From: Hofstenia miamia | Lineage: Eukaryota > Xenacoelomorpha > Acoela | DNA: 64,000 nucleotides | Reading direction: 5' to 3' | NCBI GenBank assembly: GCA_004352715.1 | Contig: SCFE01000110.1 | Span: 1,062,914-1,126,913, forward strand | Shown here: positions 12,222 to 24,433 of the stretch, in pieces | Numbering within the stretch: the stretch's first letter is position 1 | Layout: every line of letters starts with the position of its first letter | Made by a program: the position numbers and the translations under genes | Notes under the pieces: generated by a model | The model's database searches: none | Seen by the model: only the letters and a program-made list of their open reading frames with translations | Told to the model about the DNA's origin: nothing

Positions 12222-13056
12222 CAAATTTTACTGGATTTACTTCATTATATTATGTAATAAATAGTCAAGCACAAGGGTAATCTTTTGGTGGTCATCAAAT
12301 TCATTTAATGGAATTCTGAAGCAGCCTCACAACCAGCCTTTCAAAAGAGTGGTGAGGCTGGTAGCTGGGATTTCCTAATGTGCTTTGTAGGTTAGGAATA
12401 AGAATAGGATTTTTTACTAATTGTAGCTTTCCTATTGTTCATATCACAAATAGCCTTGGTGCTTATATTAGGTTATTTATTAATTGTCTAACTTTACTCT
12501 ACAAAGTGTCTGACTTCTGACTTAATCAAGTATTCATGTTTCTGCTGACTGCATTGATTGTTCACATGTACCTTGATTTGATATGTATTTATTTAAATTT
12601 AGGGGTATTATATGAAAGCATGATAATAAGCTATTGCATCCAGGTTGCTTTATTCTCATTTATTTACATAGTAATAATAACAAGAACAATCAATGCACTA
12701 AATTAGTAGTTTGAAACACATATGTTATCACTGAGACATCATTCCATGCACTCAAAATGGTTTCCAATGTAATGTCCAAGTAAACTGGAGCTGTTACCAA
12801 AGAACATAGCCTCTCTTGAGCATCACTTGGCATTGGGTTTCAACCCTTTACCATCCACCTTCTTTAACCTAAATGAGAGCAAAAGTTATTTACCTCCCAT
12901 GGAATGCAATGGTGTAAAATTAATTAAGTTAATATGTACTGCAAGTGTTAGGTTGAGAACTGTTTCAGAATCTGTCATACCTAATTAATTGCCCAAATGA
13001 TTAGAAACTGTTAAGCAAATTCAATAATTAAGTGAAAAATGGGTTGGCAAGATTCT
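12222..13056 (-). repeat. Right terminal inverted repeat
   Basis: Reverse-complement partner of 7993-8846. The outer end, read inward on the minus strand, is AGAATCTTGCCAACCC, against AGAATCTTGCTAACCC on the left. Confidence 0.85.
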
Positions 13057-13099
13057 ACACTATCCTCATGTTTAACAAAAAATCAGCAGTTCATCAAAT

Positions 13100-13535
13100 A
13101 AGAAATTATAATAAAAACCTTTATTGAGAACCACACAAAGTTGGTGATAAAGTATATTCATTTACACCAGTGCAAACCACTGATAACAAACAAACTTTCA
13201 AATTAGCAACACATTGGACAGGTCCTTACAATATTACAATGTATTACAATTTAAAATGTACAATTACAAAACACAAAGAATTTAAATTTATTAATAAGCA
13301 CAACAACACATACCTTGAAATATCTAAGCTAGATAACATCCCTGATTTAAACTTTGACAGTTTTGCAACATATACTGAAGTTTTATTAAACCATACCATA
13401 CTGTGCCCCCAACTGGGTGTGCACCCTAAACACAGACAACTAATTTTTCTTTTTAGCTTGCCAAAGAATGAAGAGAACCTTCTATACAAGCAGCAACATC
13501 AAATCACCAGAGCAGTCATCCAACCACAAATGTAG
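13100..13535 (+). pseudogene. Integrase C-terminal part of the interrupted LTR element
   Basis: Immediately past the nested element the translation gives a KVGDKVYSFTP-like lead, reached across a frame change. The open segment 13170-13535 follows, with FKLATHWTGPYNITMYYNL. This is the chromodomain-less C-terminal module of gypsy integrases, where 'KVGD.V....P.....KL...W.GPY.I' is conserved. It continues the coding sense lost at about 7985, so the insertion is younger than the retroelement. Confidence 0.75.
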
Positions 13536-13539
13536 AATG

Positions 13540-16500
13540 TAACAAGCACACTATGATAGGAGTCCACAATCACATCCAGGAGACAGGTTGGATGCCAGTG
13601 GAAGCTATGAACCTATTATGGGAGCAATGACCTTATCACAATCAATAGATTTCCATATTGATGTGTTGAACTCCTCTTCATCTCTATTGTACAGCATGGA
13701 GAGCATAGCTATTTCAAGTGGTCATTCAACCTTGCAGATTACCTATCTGTGGTACACCTCAGATAGCTAAATCACAGAGTGGTCCATCCTATTCACTGAA
13801 CCCCTAAAAAAAGGAATTTACTCTCTAATATACAGGAAGATCCAGTATTACAACCAACTGTGTTACCACAATAAAAAAAGAGTCTCTGCTCACACTCCCC
13901 ATTATTTTGAGCCTCCAGCAATCAATCCACTTCATGCTCTAAGGAACTTTATAATTCTCATCAATTTAAAGTATCTGTTGTTTTCAATGAAACATTACAT
14001 CCTAACTTTATTGCTCCTAAAAAGCACCTATATTATTGAAAAAAACATCTCCCCATAAACAAAAGAAGAAATCAACAAACATCTTAACACATCAAAGCAC
14101 ACAGTAAGTCACTCAATTATGCTTTTCTTAATCAATGCTGAAAAGCATCCAGCTGTTAACACTTTGATTTACTATCCACAATCAATATATGAAGAAGTTA
14201 ATTACTCTTATTTTCACAGCACACTACATTGATAACAAGTGCCATCTTACCAATTTACACAACTTCTTGGTAACAAGGAAAATCTTGTATTACAACTTAT
14301 TTTATTAATTTGTCATTTGAAAATATTCTTATTGTTTACTTTATTAAACTAGAGAATTACCTGATTCTAAACTAATTGATAAATTGTTGCTTGCTTATCA
14401 CCTAGCTAAAATGAATAAAATTTGTCTAGTAATTATTCTTACTGATTTTAATAACAATGAATATTGTGGTTCTGAAATTTATTAATTGGAATTAAGCTTG
14501 AATAACTTTTTCATTCTCAAACCACAAAACTTCAGTATTCTTGAATTACCTAACTTTCACACATCAACTGCTACCTTAATTCACATAGATTTAGTTCTTA
14601 ATAGAATATGCCCTTATCACTGATGGTTGACAAGAGACTAGCAATAGATGTTTTATTACAAGCACAATCTTATGAATTTATTGCAAATAAATGAGCTCCT
14701 CAAATATTACCAACATTCCTGTTTCATTCACATATTCACAATCAGTTAACATTTTAAATGAAGTGAGTAATGTCTGGAAAATTATTAAAGTAAAACAGCC
14801 TACAGATAATATTTGTCCTGTGATTACAATCACATGTCCATCACAAACCTACTATTACTCTGTTGAACACCTACTATGTAACATCCAGATAGCTCTTGAT
14901 GTTCAAGACCAAACAGATTTCCAACACATTCTATTTGAAGAAAAATGAGTTCCTGATTGAACCACAAAATCAGCACTCTTGATTATATCTATTTATATAA
15001 CTGAGGATGCAACATTAACTCTACCAATTTCTATATCAAAAAGAGAACAGCTCAGGAAAAGCAAATATCATGAGTTAGCAGTCATTTCTATCTCTGCTAA
15101 ACTAAAAAATTAGCTTTTATTTGGAACATCACTGTTAATGTTGCCACCTGGAAAGAACACAAGACTTACAAATATCTTCAGAAAATATTTTACATGCATT
15201 ATCAACAAAGAAAATCTATTGAGCACTCTACCCATTTCCTTAATAACTAACAAATTAGCAAATTTGCAATTGCAGGAAGAGATATTCATATTTTCCCAGA
15301 CAATGTCCACAAATGTGAGGAGCCAACAGTGAAACCAAATACACATCTTTAATAGATGAGTTTACACTACTATCTACAGTACACTTACAGAAAAGAATAC
15401 ATCATTCAATTGAAGCATCTCCTACCAGGCTTAACATCCACTTACTCAAATCTATGTATTTGATCAAGGGGTGATTTAGTGAGTTGAGATCTAATGTTAT
15501 TTACTGCTTTGCTTTCTGGTTAAACATTTCCATTAACTGCTATTAAGAGATAATTCAACCATCACTATTTAGGTGAAGTAGTCTTACAGTATCTCCAACA
15601 GCTGGGCATCCACATGATGCTGCTCTCCCAAATCAGTAGCTATTAAAGCAATCTGCTTCCATCAAAGTGTCTCCAGCACTCATCTCAAGTGCATGACTTA
15701 TGTGTACCCTAGCCTAGCATGTTGTTTACTAAGGACAAGACACACCTCAAATTGAACTCATTTTGTAAAGTGTACTAATATACTGCAACCAGGCTTGTCA
15801 CTAGCTGCTTAATTACATAATGTAATATTACCAAAAAAATATTGGTTTCTAGATAATTAATTAAACAAGTAGCAGCTTCCTATCCTACATGTAATAGTTA
15901 GAATATAATGAAGGGCCTTGTTATTGGTCACATTACTGTCAATAATTTGGATCTTGAAAAACTAATAATATAAACTCCTACATTTTGATTACTATCCTTA
16001 TATTGAACTTGTTATCATCTAAACAGGTAATCAGAAAACTTCTATTTGTATACTTAACTTAAGTGTGGATTCAAGGTCAGGGGCGGAACCTAGAATCATT
16101 CCCATCATGGGATCCTGACCACTACTAGACACAAACTGTTTAGCTAGATATTGAAATTAATTAATCAAACCACTAATAAACTAAAGATAAGAATTTTGAA
16201 GAGTTTACTGCAGCAATTTCTCCAATGGTTTTATTCTATTTATAGCATCACAAAATTACCAAACAGAACTCTTATTGTATTTTCAGGCATCAGTGACTTA
16301 ATGTGGTGTAATCTAATACAAGAAACCTTACAATAATATAATATATCCAAACATATTGAAATAATAACAATAATGTGAGCCAATATACCTGATCCAGAGT
16401 CAATGCCAGAGAAAATGGTCTTGAACAACATATCAATTTTCTAACCTGTTAAGTTTCTTCAAATTTTTCTATCCAGATACTACAATTACTGAAGAAGAAA

Positions 16501-16840
16501 CTCATGCGTCCAACATCAATGACATTAAATGCTTTAGACTATATCTCAAATTCTGCAATATGTTTATGAGAAAACTTAATAGTCTTTGAAATACCTTAGC
16601 AATATCAAACTGAATGTAACAACCAAAGATTTACCACTTTGTGAAGAAAGTAAGTACTCAGTTAGAAGCTTTATGCTATGCAACCTGCTGTTCACAACAC
16701 TCAGACATTTTAAGCTGGAATGATCCTCAAGCAATTACCCTGGTCACACAAGCACAGTCTCTTATCAAATCAGATAACGTGGAATTAATGGACTTAAAGT
16801 ATAGCCCAGTTTAGAGAGGGCATATGGCATCAACACAATT
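13540..16840 (+). other. Extra 3' region of the LTR element, function unknown
   Basis: About 3.3 kb separate the end of integrase from the 3' LTR. Forward frames hold several coding-like fragments (13588-13770, 14691-14948, 15138-15332, 16151-16336) with no signal peptide, fusion-protein or envelope hallmark that I recognise. The 16151-16336 piece contains RTLIVFSGISDLMW followed, across stops, by HIEIITIM. It resembles the 11290-11410 module of the nested element. This region may be the wreck of an additional open reading frame, or may include another insertion. Confidence 0.4.
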
Positions 16841-16846
16841 AAACTT

Positions 16847-17092
16847 TGTTTTCTTCTTTACTTGGAATTATCAATTTACAATTTAGACCTATGAAATTAT
16901 TCAATTGATCATTCAACAATTTGAAACAGAGCTATATTTTTTAGTTATTTAAATTTCTGCTAAATCAATGTGTTAAAATTGATAGCAGAAGACTAGATTG
17001 TACCAGTTCAATATATATTTGTCCATATTTTGCAGTATGTGTTTTTATATATGCTACCAGTATTGTTAGTATATATAGGTGTGATGAATTGA
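16847..17092 (+). repeat. 3' LTR
   Basis: Direct-repeat partner of 2226-2441. It carries about 25 extra bases (around 16890-16925) relative to the 5' copy, so the two have diverged by indels as well as substitutions. Confidence 0.75.
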
Positions 17093-17949
17093 TTTGTTTT
17101 CTTCTTCAGTTTAATTTCAGTAAATTAATTTTACTTTTCTGTTCACTTTTATTAAAATGTTGTGTTTCTAAAATTTAGACATGTAGTTAAAGGGTGCATA
17201 GATGTAGTACAGCTTGACTAGCTCATCCATTTAACAGGTTTAGGTATATGGCTAGGAGTTTTTGTTGAACTGTATTTCATTCACTATTAAAATTGATTAT
17301 TGTTGATGTCACCTAAATTGCATGGGACAAGGATTGTACTGAGATTAGGTTTTTAACTTAGCATGTACAGTAGGTTTCATTCACTGCACCCAAGAGTTAC
17401 GGATTCTTTATTCTTTATCTAATGAGAGTTCTAGTCTTAAATGACTATTTCACAAAGTTATCTGTATCAGGTCAGCAGAGTGTGGCCACTCTTCCCCATC
17501 ATGATCTCTTGTTTACTTTTACTTTAACTTTTACTAGAAAGTTTACTATAGCAGGAGGAGTTGATTATTAAACTGTAACTTCAGTAAATCCAGCATCTAT
17601 TCAAAACCTTCAATAGATAGGATATTAGGACTGCTTGCTGATTTCATAGTGATGCCATAATAGCCTGTTACTATAGCTGGTCCTAATGATTAATTTTAAT
17701 TCACAAGACAAATACATTACTTTGACTTTCAATCTTACATCAGCACCCTGGGGTCTAGTTGATCAACATATTGTATTTCAAATAGTTTCCAAACTTTCTG
17801 CTTCAATAAACAATTTACAAACCTATTTCAAAGTTATCAAATGATTACCTACCACATCATTATTAGTAGATGGCTCTAAAGCTGGGACATTGTTGTGCAT
17901 AGGTGGAGAAATTCAAGGATTTCACCTAAATACAAGCTGGTATGGAGAA
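17093..17949. other. Non-coding stretch between two retroelements
   Basis: No coding signal or repeat boundary recognised. Confidence 0.4.
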
Positions 17950-18780
17950 TACCCACTTGAGTTTGGTAGAAAATTTTTTTGCAAAACAGGCAAGTTTCAA
18001 AAGTGTAACAATTTCAGTATTTTTCTCATCCATAGTTTCTTTATGTAGAATGGCATTGTGACTTTCAACAAGACCATTGGTAAAAGGAGAATGAGGGTTT
18101 CATACTCAACATTAAGCTTGTTACAAAATTCTGTAAATGATTGGGCCATAACCTCCATACCATTGTTAATCAAAATATTTCTGGAAGTGTCATGACCAAA
18201 ACATGTAACGTGATTGGCAGGAGTCCCAGATGGTGTAATTCAATTTGCCAGAAACGCCTTTTCTTTCTATGGCTACAAAAACCCCAAATCAGGTAAATTC
18301 AGGTGAATATATCAATAATATGAAGAATGCAAATTTTTTATTCCTAACATTAATGAAGAAGAGATCCAATTCCAGTTTTTGATTAAAATCAACAATACAA
18401 GGAAATGCTACAACAGGTCCTTTAGGTGGTTCTCCATGCTCACAGCAGATTTTACAAGTGTGTTCAAGAATATTAAGATCATTTGCATCATAAGTTGCAT
18501 TTGCAGATTTAAGTAACATTTTTAGCTTTTGAGTGCTAGGATGAACCAATTCTTGATGAATTTTGCCAATGTCATTAGCACTCAAATTTTTAGAATTTGT
18601 ATTATTAAACAGAACAGAATGAATAGTATGTATATCAAAATTATCACCTTTACCACAGATTCGTAATGCATAATGACCCCTTGGGATCACCAACAATGGA
18701 ACAGTAACTTTCCTTTCAATTTCAATTTCATTACTAGCAGTATTTATCATAGTGCACATGCGCTTCAAAGCCTTAGGCAA
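17950..18780 (-). pseudogene. Integrase fragment of a second retroelement (minus strand)
   Basis: The open frame 18289-18780 carries a zinc-binding layout: HQELVHPSTQKLKMLL with two His, then CKICCEHGEPPKG with the paired Cys. It runs on into the start of the catalytic core (KLELDLFFINVRN). Further along the minus strand (about 18110-18000), in broken frames, FTNGLVESHNAILH matches the final core block with its catalytic Glu ('NG..ER.N..'). The middle of the core is frame-broken. The family is Metaviridae-like, distinct from the element to the left. Confidence 0.7.
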
Positions 18781-19009
18781 TTAAGCAAAGGTAACTTTCC
18801 ATGGATTATTTCAACATCTAACAATTGTTGGATCTCTCCTATTTTAATAGGCAACAAACATCTATATAGGAATGAGAAACATTATTTTATGCATTTCTAT
18901 AAACCTGAAACGCACTTTCAGTTTTAGTTACAGTCGATTCATCATAAATATTTGTATTACTTGCAATTATTAATCAAAGTAATGTTGATTTCACATTGCC
19001 AGGGATAGA

Positions 19010-19440
19010 TATAAAGTAGCCAGAATACTTTTCGTTCCTGTTCATTAACTGACGATTTGATTAACATTTCTGCAGCTAGAATACCGTCATTGAACTCAAG
19101 TTTCTTGTCTTTAAATTGGCTTACAAAATTTTCAAAATTTAATATAAATTCTCATATAGTGTCTTCTGGCGTTCACTCCATTGATTTAAATGTTAAGTAA
19201 AGCTCATATGCTTCATCTTCTTCTGACAATTGAAAGGATGTAGCACGCTAAGTCATCAATGTATTGAATCCATTATCATCTATTATCACAGTTCAAATCG
19301 CCAGTTGGAATTGACAATGCAATTTCCTTTGCTGTACCATACAAACAAAGAACAATAGCTAAAGCTTGCTTCCTCTTTTCAAGATCTTCTTCTATCTAGA
19401 GTAACTTCATCTGGATTGAACTTCGGAGGATTTTTGTATG
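19010..19440 (-). pseudogene. Gag/capsid fragment of the second retroelement
   Basis: On the minus strand the frames read DEAYELYLTFKSME and, after one stop, EFILNFENFVSQFKDKKLEF with ILAAEMLIKSSVNEQER. Upstream of that, KNPPKFNPDEVTL and ALAIVLCLYGTAKEIA can be read in neighbouring frames. This is the capsid pattern of invertebrate gypsy-type elements. No protease, RT or RNase H lies between it and the integrase, so the element is internally deleted. Confidence 0.6.
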
Positions 19441-19739
19441 TTAATTATCACTCTCTGCTATTATGTTATATTTAGTCAGATCCCAAACTAAGAAAGCAGT
19501 ATTCAAAATCTCACTCAAACACATCTAGACTAGCCCCAACCCAACCGACTTTACTTTAATGATTTTTAAGAAACAAGTTAAAAATCAAACGACTGCAAAG
19601 GATTGATGAGCTAAAATATGCTCGAAATAAGAGAAAAAACCTTATTTTACTTAGAAAATGTTAATACTTTCTTGAATAGCCAATTTTAGCTTACTCCTAT
19701 CATATCTTTTAAAAAATTATACTTTTCCTATTCAGATAA

Positions 19740-20460
19740 ATGTCAAGTTATTTACAAAAAGGCACAAAATTTCTGAAAACTGCATACTATGGGGAAAAGT
19801 GTTAACCATTCTCACATCCAAAGTTGAGCGATTCACAAATAATCGACCTGGAATTGACTGGGTAAGGTCCTTTATGACTAGGCAGAATCTGGTTCTTTGC
19901 CAGTGGATGTAATATCGAATGTAACAGGTCCTCACTTCAATTAGAAACTGTAAAAGATTTCTTCAATAAAGTATTGAAATGAGACCACATTATCAGATAA
20001 TTCTAGTTCTCAAAAAGTGATTGCAACGCAAGGAACGCATCACATCAAAATCGTTTAGGATTATTCAAAAACCAACATCTCTTTAATGCTTTGCGGATCC
20101 GCTAGTAGGAAGCTTCTTCCACCCTACGTCATCTACAAATCTCAAAGTGTTTATGAGACTTGGACACAATGTGCGCCATTGCAGCCTGGTTTCGTGACAC
20201 TTTAATCCCTGCAGTTATGGATCTTCAAGGAGAAATGTTCTTGATCGGTGATAACTTAGCAGACCATTTCTCTGTTGAAGTAATCGAAATGGCTGCTACA
20301 CACAACATCAAATTCATTGCTCTTATACCAAAATCTACCCACCTTCTACAACCTCTTAACTTCGCTACTGTGAAAGCCAAGCGGAAGATCATCCTACAGT
20401 ATTTCCGGTCGAGAGTCCAGGGCTGCTGGACCTATTCTGCAACCAATCGTTCAGAATAAT
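19740..20460 (+). pseudogene. pogo/Tigger-type DDE transposase fragment
   Basis: The frame at about 19830-19910 gives ERFTNNRPGIDWVRSFMTRQ, like the second DNA-binding (CENP-B/Tc5 type) helix region where 'F....PG..W...F..R' is conserved. The open segment 20160-20459 gives FLIGDNLADHFS, keeping the second catalytic Asp, and LIPKSTHLLQPL, the usual approach to the third acidic residue. That third position reads N in 'LLQPLN' where pogo/Tigger proteins have D. About 160 residues between the two parts are missing or frame-broken, so this is a dead fragment. Confidence 0.7.
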
Positions 20461-22145
20461 TATGTGGAAGATTATGGAAATTTGGAAAGTGATGATGACA
20501 GCGCATGCGGCAAATGCAGTCCTTCATTTGCCGCATACACAGCATCAGCCTGGGTGAAATGCACTTCGTACAAAATACGGACCTGCGGTGTGTGTTCTAA
20601 CTGTAATTAGTTATTGTAGACTGTGTTGAGTTATTGTTTTAGTTAGAAACGTTTCATTTTGCTTAAATCTATGTTGGTGGCTGACATTACCCCTTATTTC
20701 TCATTCAAGGTTCCTCTATCCTACTTGTTTTAAAATACACGCATTTTATTGTTTAAGCTGTCTTTGATTATGCTTGTCTACAGAAAGTCAAAATTGAAGT
20801 TCATAAATGCATAACTCGTACTCTATATCAAATGCATAGCAGAAAATACAAAAGAAGCAAAAAAGTGGCTGGAATTTGTCTGTTTACGGTACTCTTGTTG
20901 GTATCACTGAGAAGCTTAACTTTAAAACAATAAAGTCAATTCTGTTCCATTTCCAGAAGAAATTTTATCAGCTTTTTGATAAATCGTGCATCAAATTATA
21001 TAGCGATAATTGAAAACACATCAGACAGTGTGAAAATACTTTAAATGGCGTGCTAATTAATATTTATTTGGAAATTAGGTTTTGTATGACCTTGCAAATA
21101 CACAAATTTCATTAATTCCTTGAAGCATCTTCTGAAGTTCAAATTCATGGTTTTTATGTTTACAATACACTCTTTCTTTTTTAGAAGATTTTTCTTAATG
21201 ATTCAGTCAATATGAACCTAAATTTTTTTACATGATTCTTAAATTTTTGCAAATCAAATAGTTAAATAAGACCAAATCAGAGGTATGATTGTTTAAATGG
21301 TCAAAATTTTTGGACAATTTTCATTTTTTACCTGTAATTGTCAACCTACAAGTAACCAAACCTGTTTTTGTCTGATTTGTGTAACTTTGATTATCAGTGG
21401 ATATTGATAATTGCTCTGCAAATTCTCGAACAAAATCATTTCTTTGCTTATTTGTAAGCTTTGTAGTAAAATTTATTACTAAATCTAATTCCTAAAATTT
21501 CAATCAACTATAATCGTAATATATCAATAGAGTTTAATAGTCCAGCTTCCTTTGGCCTTCTTAATGTTATTATGTTCAAATCCAAAAGCCACCACTTTGC
21601 AATGTTACTATGAATTGAGAATTGAAGTTGTTTCAAACAAGATAAAAGTTATTTCATATTTGCAGCTAAGGAGATGAAAACAAGAACAGCACAAACAATG
21701 ACAAATTAAAGAAAAAACCCAAAATATATATTGGAAGACTTTAAAAAAACTGTAGTAGTGATAGAAAAATTCATTTTTTCACTCTAAATTAGAAATTTAA
21801 ATATAAATCTTGAAATTTACTTTTCATTATCATTGGATACTAGATTGAATTACAAATTTTAAATTATGTAAAAGTCACATTATATCAATTAACACCAAAG
21901 GTAGGGCCCTATAAAAATTTTGATTTAGTGATTATAATAATCACGAACCTTTTGAAAACTAGGCTGATCTTCACATAGCAAGTTGCTTATTGTGCATCTT
22001 ATATCAGAATTTTTTATTGAAGAGCATCCCAAATTATATTAGTGTTTGCAGCAATTCAGGTATTCCACATGCTTCTCTGTGTTTCTTGTGCTTTTCCATT
22101 TGCAAGTTTAGGCAAACAAATGTTTTTGGTTGCTTTACAATTTTT

Positions 22146-22169
22146 ATATATATATATATATATATATAT
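22146..22169. repeat. (TA)n microsatellite
   Basis: Uninterrupted TA dinucleotides, about 12 units. Confidence 0.9.
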
Positions 22170-23183
22170 TAATGACTTATATAGAGCTAAATAACAGTAA
22201 ATGAATATAAAACAGACTAGTTTGAACGAAGGTGAATTAAAAGTGATAGTGATATTACAAAACGTATTTATATATATTAATCTAGTACTTGATTACGTAC
22301 CTGTTTCTTCTAAATCCATTAAACAATTAGTTGTGCACTTTTGTTTACAAATGATTTCGTGTTGAAATGAACGAGTTAATTTTAAAACTATAATGTGAAA
22401 CACTAATTTTAATGATAACTAATTCGAAAATAGCTAAATGCTATTAAGCAGCACTGTTGCACTCTAGACAGTTATAATCAAAGGCAGCAATGAGCTCAAT
22501 TAGGGTCGACACTTCATTATGTGTCAAAAATTTTGGAGGGAACTAACATGTGTATGTGTAATGCAAAATCATAAATTATAAACACAATTTGAAGCATTAG
22601 AAATGACACTAAATTTGTTCTTTTGACGTAAATGGTAACAGTATTTAAACCAACTACGTACCAAGAAAGATTTTCATTGAACTGAATCTTTCATTTTAGA
22701 CAGCCATCATGACATTAACTCATCACATATTAGACCACTTTTAACAATAAAATTTTAGTAAAATGCTTCATTTAACAAACGCACATTTTAGACACAATAA
22801 TTATTAAATCAATACTAATAATAAATGAAAATCGAGCCGTGGCATTAAATGATATTTTTACAATTTTAAAATCGCGAACGGAACGATATTCATATCATCT
22901 ACGAAAAAAAATATAATTTATTTGTATGTAAAATATATAGCAATATTTAAAATGTTAAATTATATAAATTTTAGCAAATTCAATTATATTGCAGTGAATC
23001 AAAAAGCTTGCCGAATTTTTAGAGCTTTCAGAAAAGCTTTGATGAACCACTTGTAAATGTTAACAAGCAAACTAAATGTCAAAGCAATTCATATGAATGT
23101 AGTTGAACAATGCTATTTTAGTGAATAAATGTATATGTCTATCATAACTAGCAAAAATGTAGACAATATATTTCGTTCGTTGA

Positions 23184-23200
23184 GTATATATATATATATA
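23184..23200. repeat. (TA)n microsatellite, short
   Basis: About 8 TA units. Confidence 0.85.
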
Positions 23201-23445
23201 CGCTAATACGTCGCTCTATGCATTCTTTCCACATAACCATATAAACTGATTTTTCTACATAAATTCCTGATTTTTTTAGGACATAGTCTTTCAGTAGTCC
23301 CTACCTTCATGCAAAATATTTTAAGGATCGATTTATTTTTAGCGAGTAATCGGCAACAATCCTTCTCTGTACTATGGGAAAATGGGCTCAAGTTCCTCCA
23401 CTTAGAGCTTTTTGCAAAAACCACTGTACGAATGGGGACGTATTA

Positions 23446-23446
<1 letters not shown>

Positions 23447-23498
<52 letters not shown>
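23447..23498. repeat. (TA)n microsatellite, long
   Basis: About 26 TA units, the longest dinucleotide array in the window. Confidence 0.95.
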
Positions 23499-23499
<1 letters not shown>

Positions 23500-23682
23500 T
23501 ATGCGATATGTATACAACTCCTGCAAATTGCGATTTCCTATAGCATCCAGAGCTCTTTTGAAGAAATCCAGAATAATTCAAATACCACAAAATTATTTCA
23601 TTGTATATTTGGAAACGGGTTCTAATTTAATAAATATTTTGGACCGTACCCAGTACTCCCTGCCATAGGCGTTAACGCCTTT

Positions 23683-23684
23683 TA

Positions 23685-23722
<38 letters not shown>
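23683..23722. repeat. (TA)n microsatellite
   Basis: TA array with one TATG interruption near its left end. Confidence 0.9.
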
Positions 23723-23727
<5 letters not shown>

Positions 23728-24346
23728 TTTAGATATTTTCTAAAATTATACATCAATTTGCATAAGTTTAAATATTGTAACTTGCCTAACATATCCATAC
23801 AATTTAAAAGTTTTCTAGTTAGTTTTAAGTCAAAATATTATGTTAAGTATTCATTTCTGCCTGTCCAACTTTAGCTCAATGTCAAAGGTCTAAATGCGTA
23901 GATTTTTTTGGTAGGTAAACACTGGAACTCGATGAAAATTCAAAAGTAATATAAAATCTTTTTGCTGATATAAATTCTATATCTTTATCTACAAATCGCT
24001 ATCATCATTGCTGATGTGCTTCTTCAGAATGCATTAAAACAACAACTAATACAAATATCAATTTGTGCTCAATGACCATCTTGATGCATAAATAGAAACC
24101 AGGAATGTATATCTGCGTTGCATGCCAAAAAGTTAATTGTTAACTATCTGTATTGAACGATATAAGAACTGCACAAATTCAAAATTTCTTTTGCTAAAAA
24201 AATTTATTGATTTGATAAAAAAGCAATTATGCCAATGCAAGACAGTCTACAAGCTCAGTGCATCTGTTTGATCTATTGATCAGCTTTTGCATTTCGGTGT
24301 TTATTTGTAGCAGACTTTTCTATAACTTATTTCTGATTTTCGATAA

Positions 24347-24385
24347 GATAAATAAATAAATAAATAAATAGATAGATAAATAAAT

Positions 24386-24431
<46 letters not shown>
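24347..24431. repeat. (TAAA)n / (TA)n compound microsatellite
   Basis: A run of AAATAAAT units passes through GATA-type units into a TA array. Confidence 0.9.

Positions 24432-24433
<2 letters not shown>

Larger units (their letters stand above)
7993..13056. mobile_element. 5.06-kb long-TIR element nested in the gypsy integrase; possible Polinton/Maverick derivative
   Basis: The ends are inverted repeats of about 0.8 kb, starting AGAATCTTGC on the left and, as reverse complement, on the right. The first two bases are AG, as in Polintons/Mavericks. The flanks read ACA-TA on the left and ACACTA on the right, which can be taken as a 6-bp target duplication with one lost base; 6 bp is the Polinton size. 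On both sides the outer sequence is broken gypsy integrase, so this is a true insertion. The interior codes for lysine-rich proteins on + but shows no DNA polymerase B, retroviral-type integrase, FtsK-like ATPase or capsid motif that I can recognise. It is far shorter than the usual 15-20 kb. It could be an internally deleted Polinton, or a different long-TIR family. Confidence 0.6.
2226..17092 (+). mobile_element. Decayed Ty3/gypsy-type LTR retrotransposon, interrupted by a nested element
   Basis: Two similar direct repeats (2226-2441 and 16847-17092) bracket a coding region that reads, in order, gag remnants, retropepsin, reverse transcriptase, RNase H and integrase. That order (integrase after RNase H) is typical of Ty3/gypsy. 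All reading frames are broken by many stops and shifts, so the element is dead. Without the 5.06-kb element inserted in its integrase it would be about 9.8 kb. That is long for the group because about 3.3 kb follows the end of integrase. No clear target-site duplication was found at the LTR outer edges. Confidence 0.8.

Noticed and set aside
23203-23424. 73-codon minus-strand frame next to the TA arrays
   Set aside because: No domain, no splice or start context, and it ends in unstructured repeat-rich DNA.
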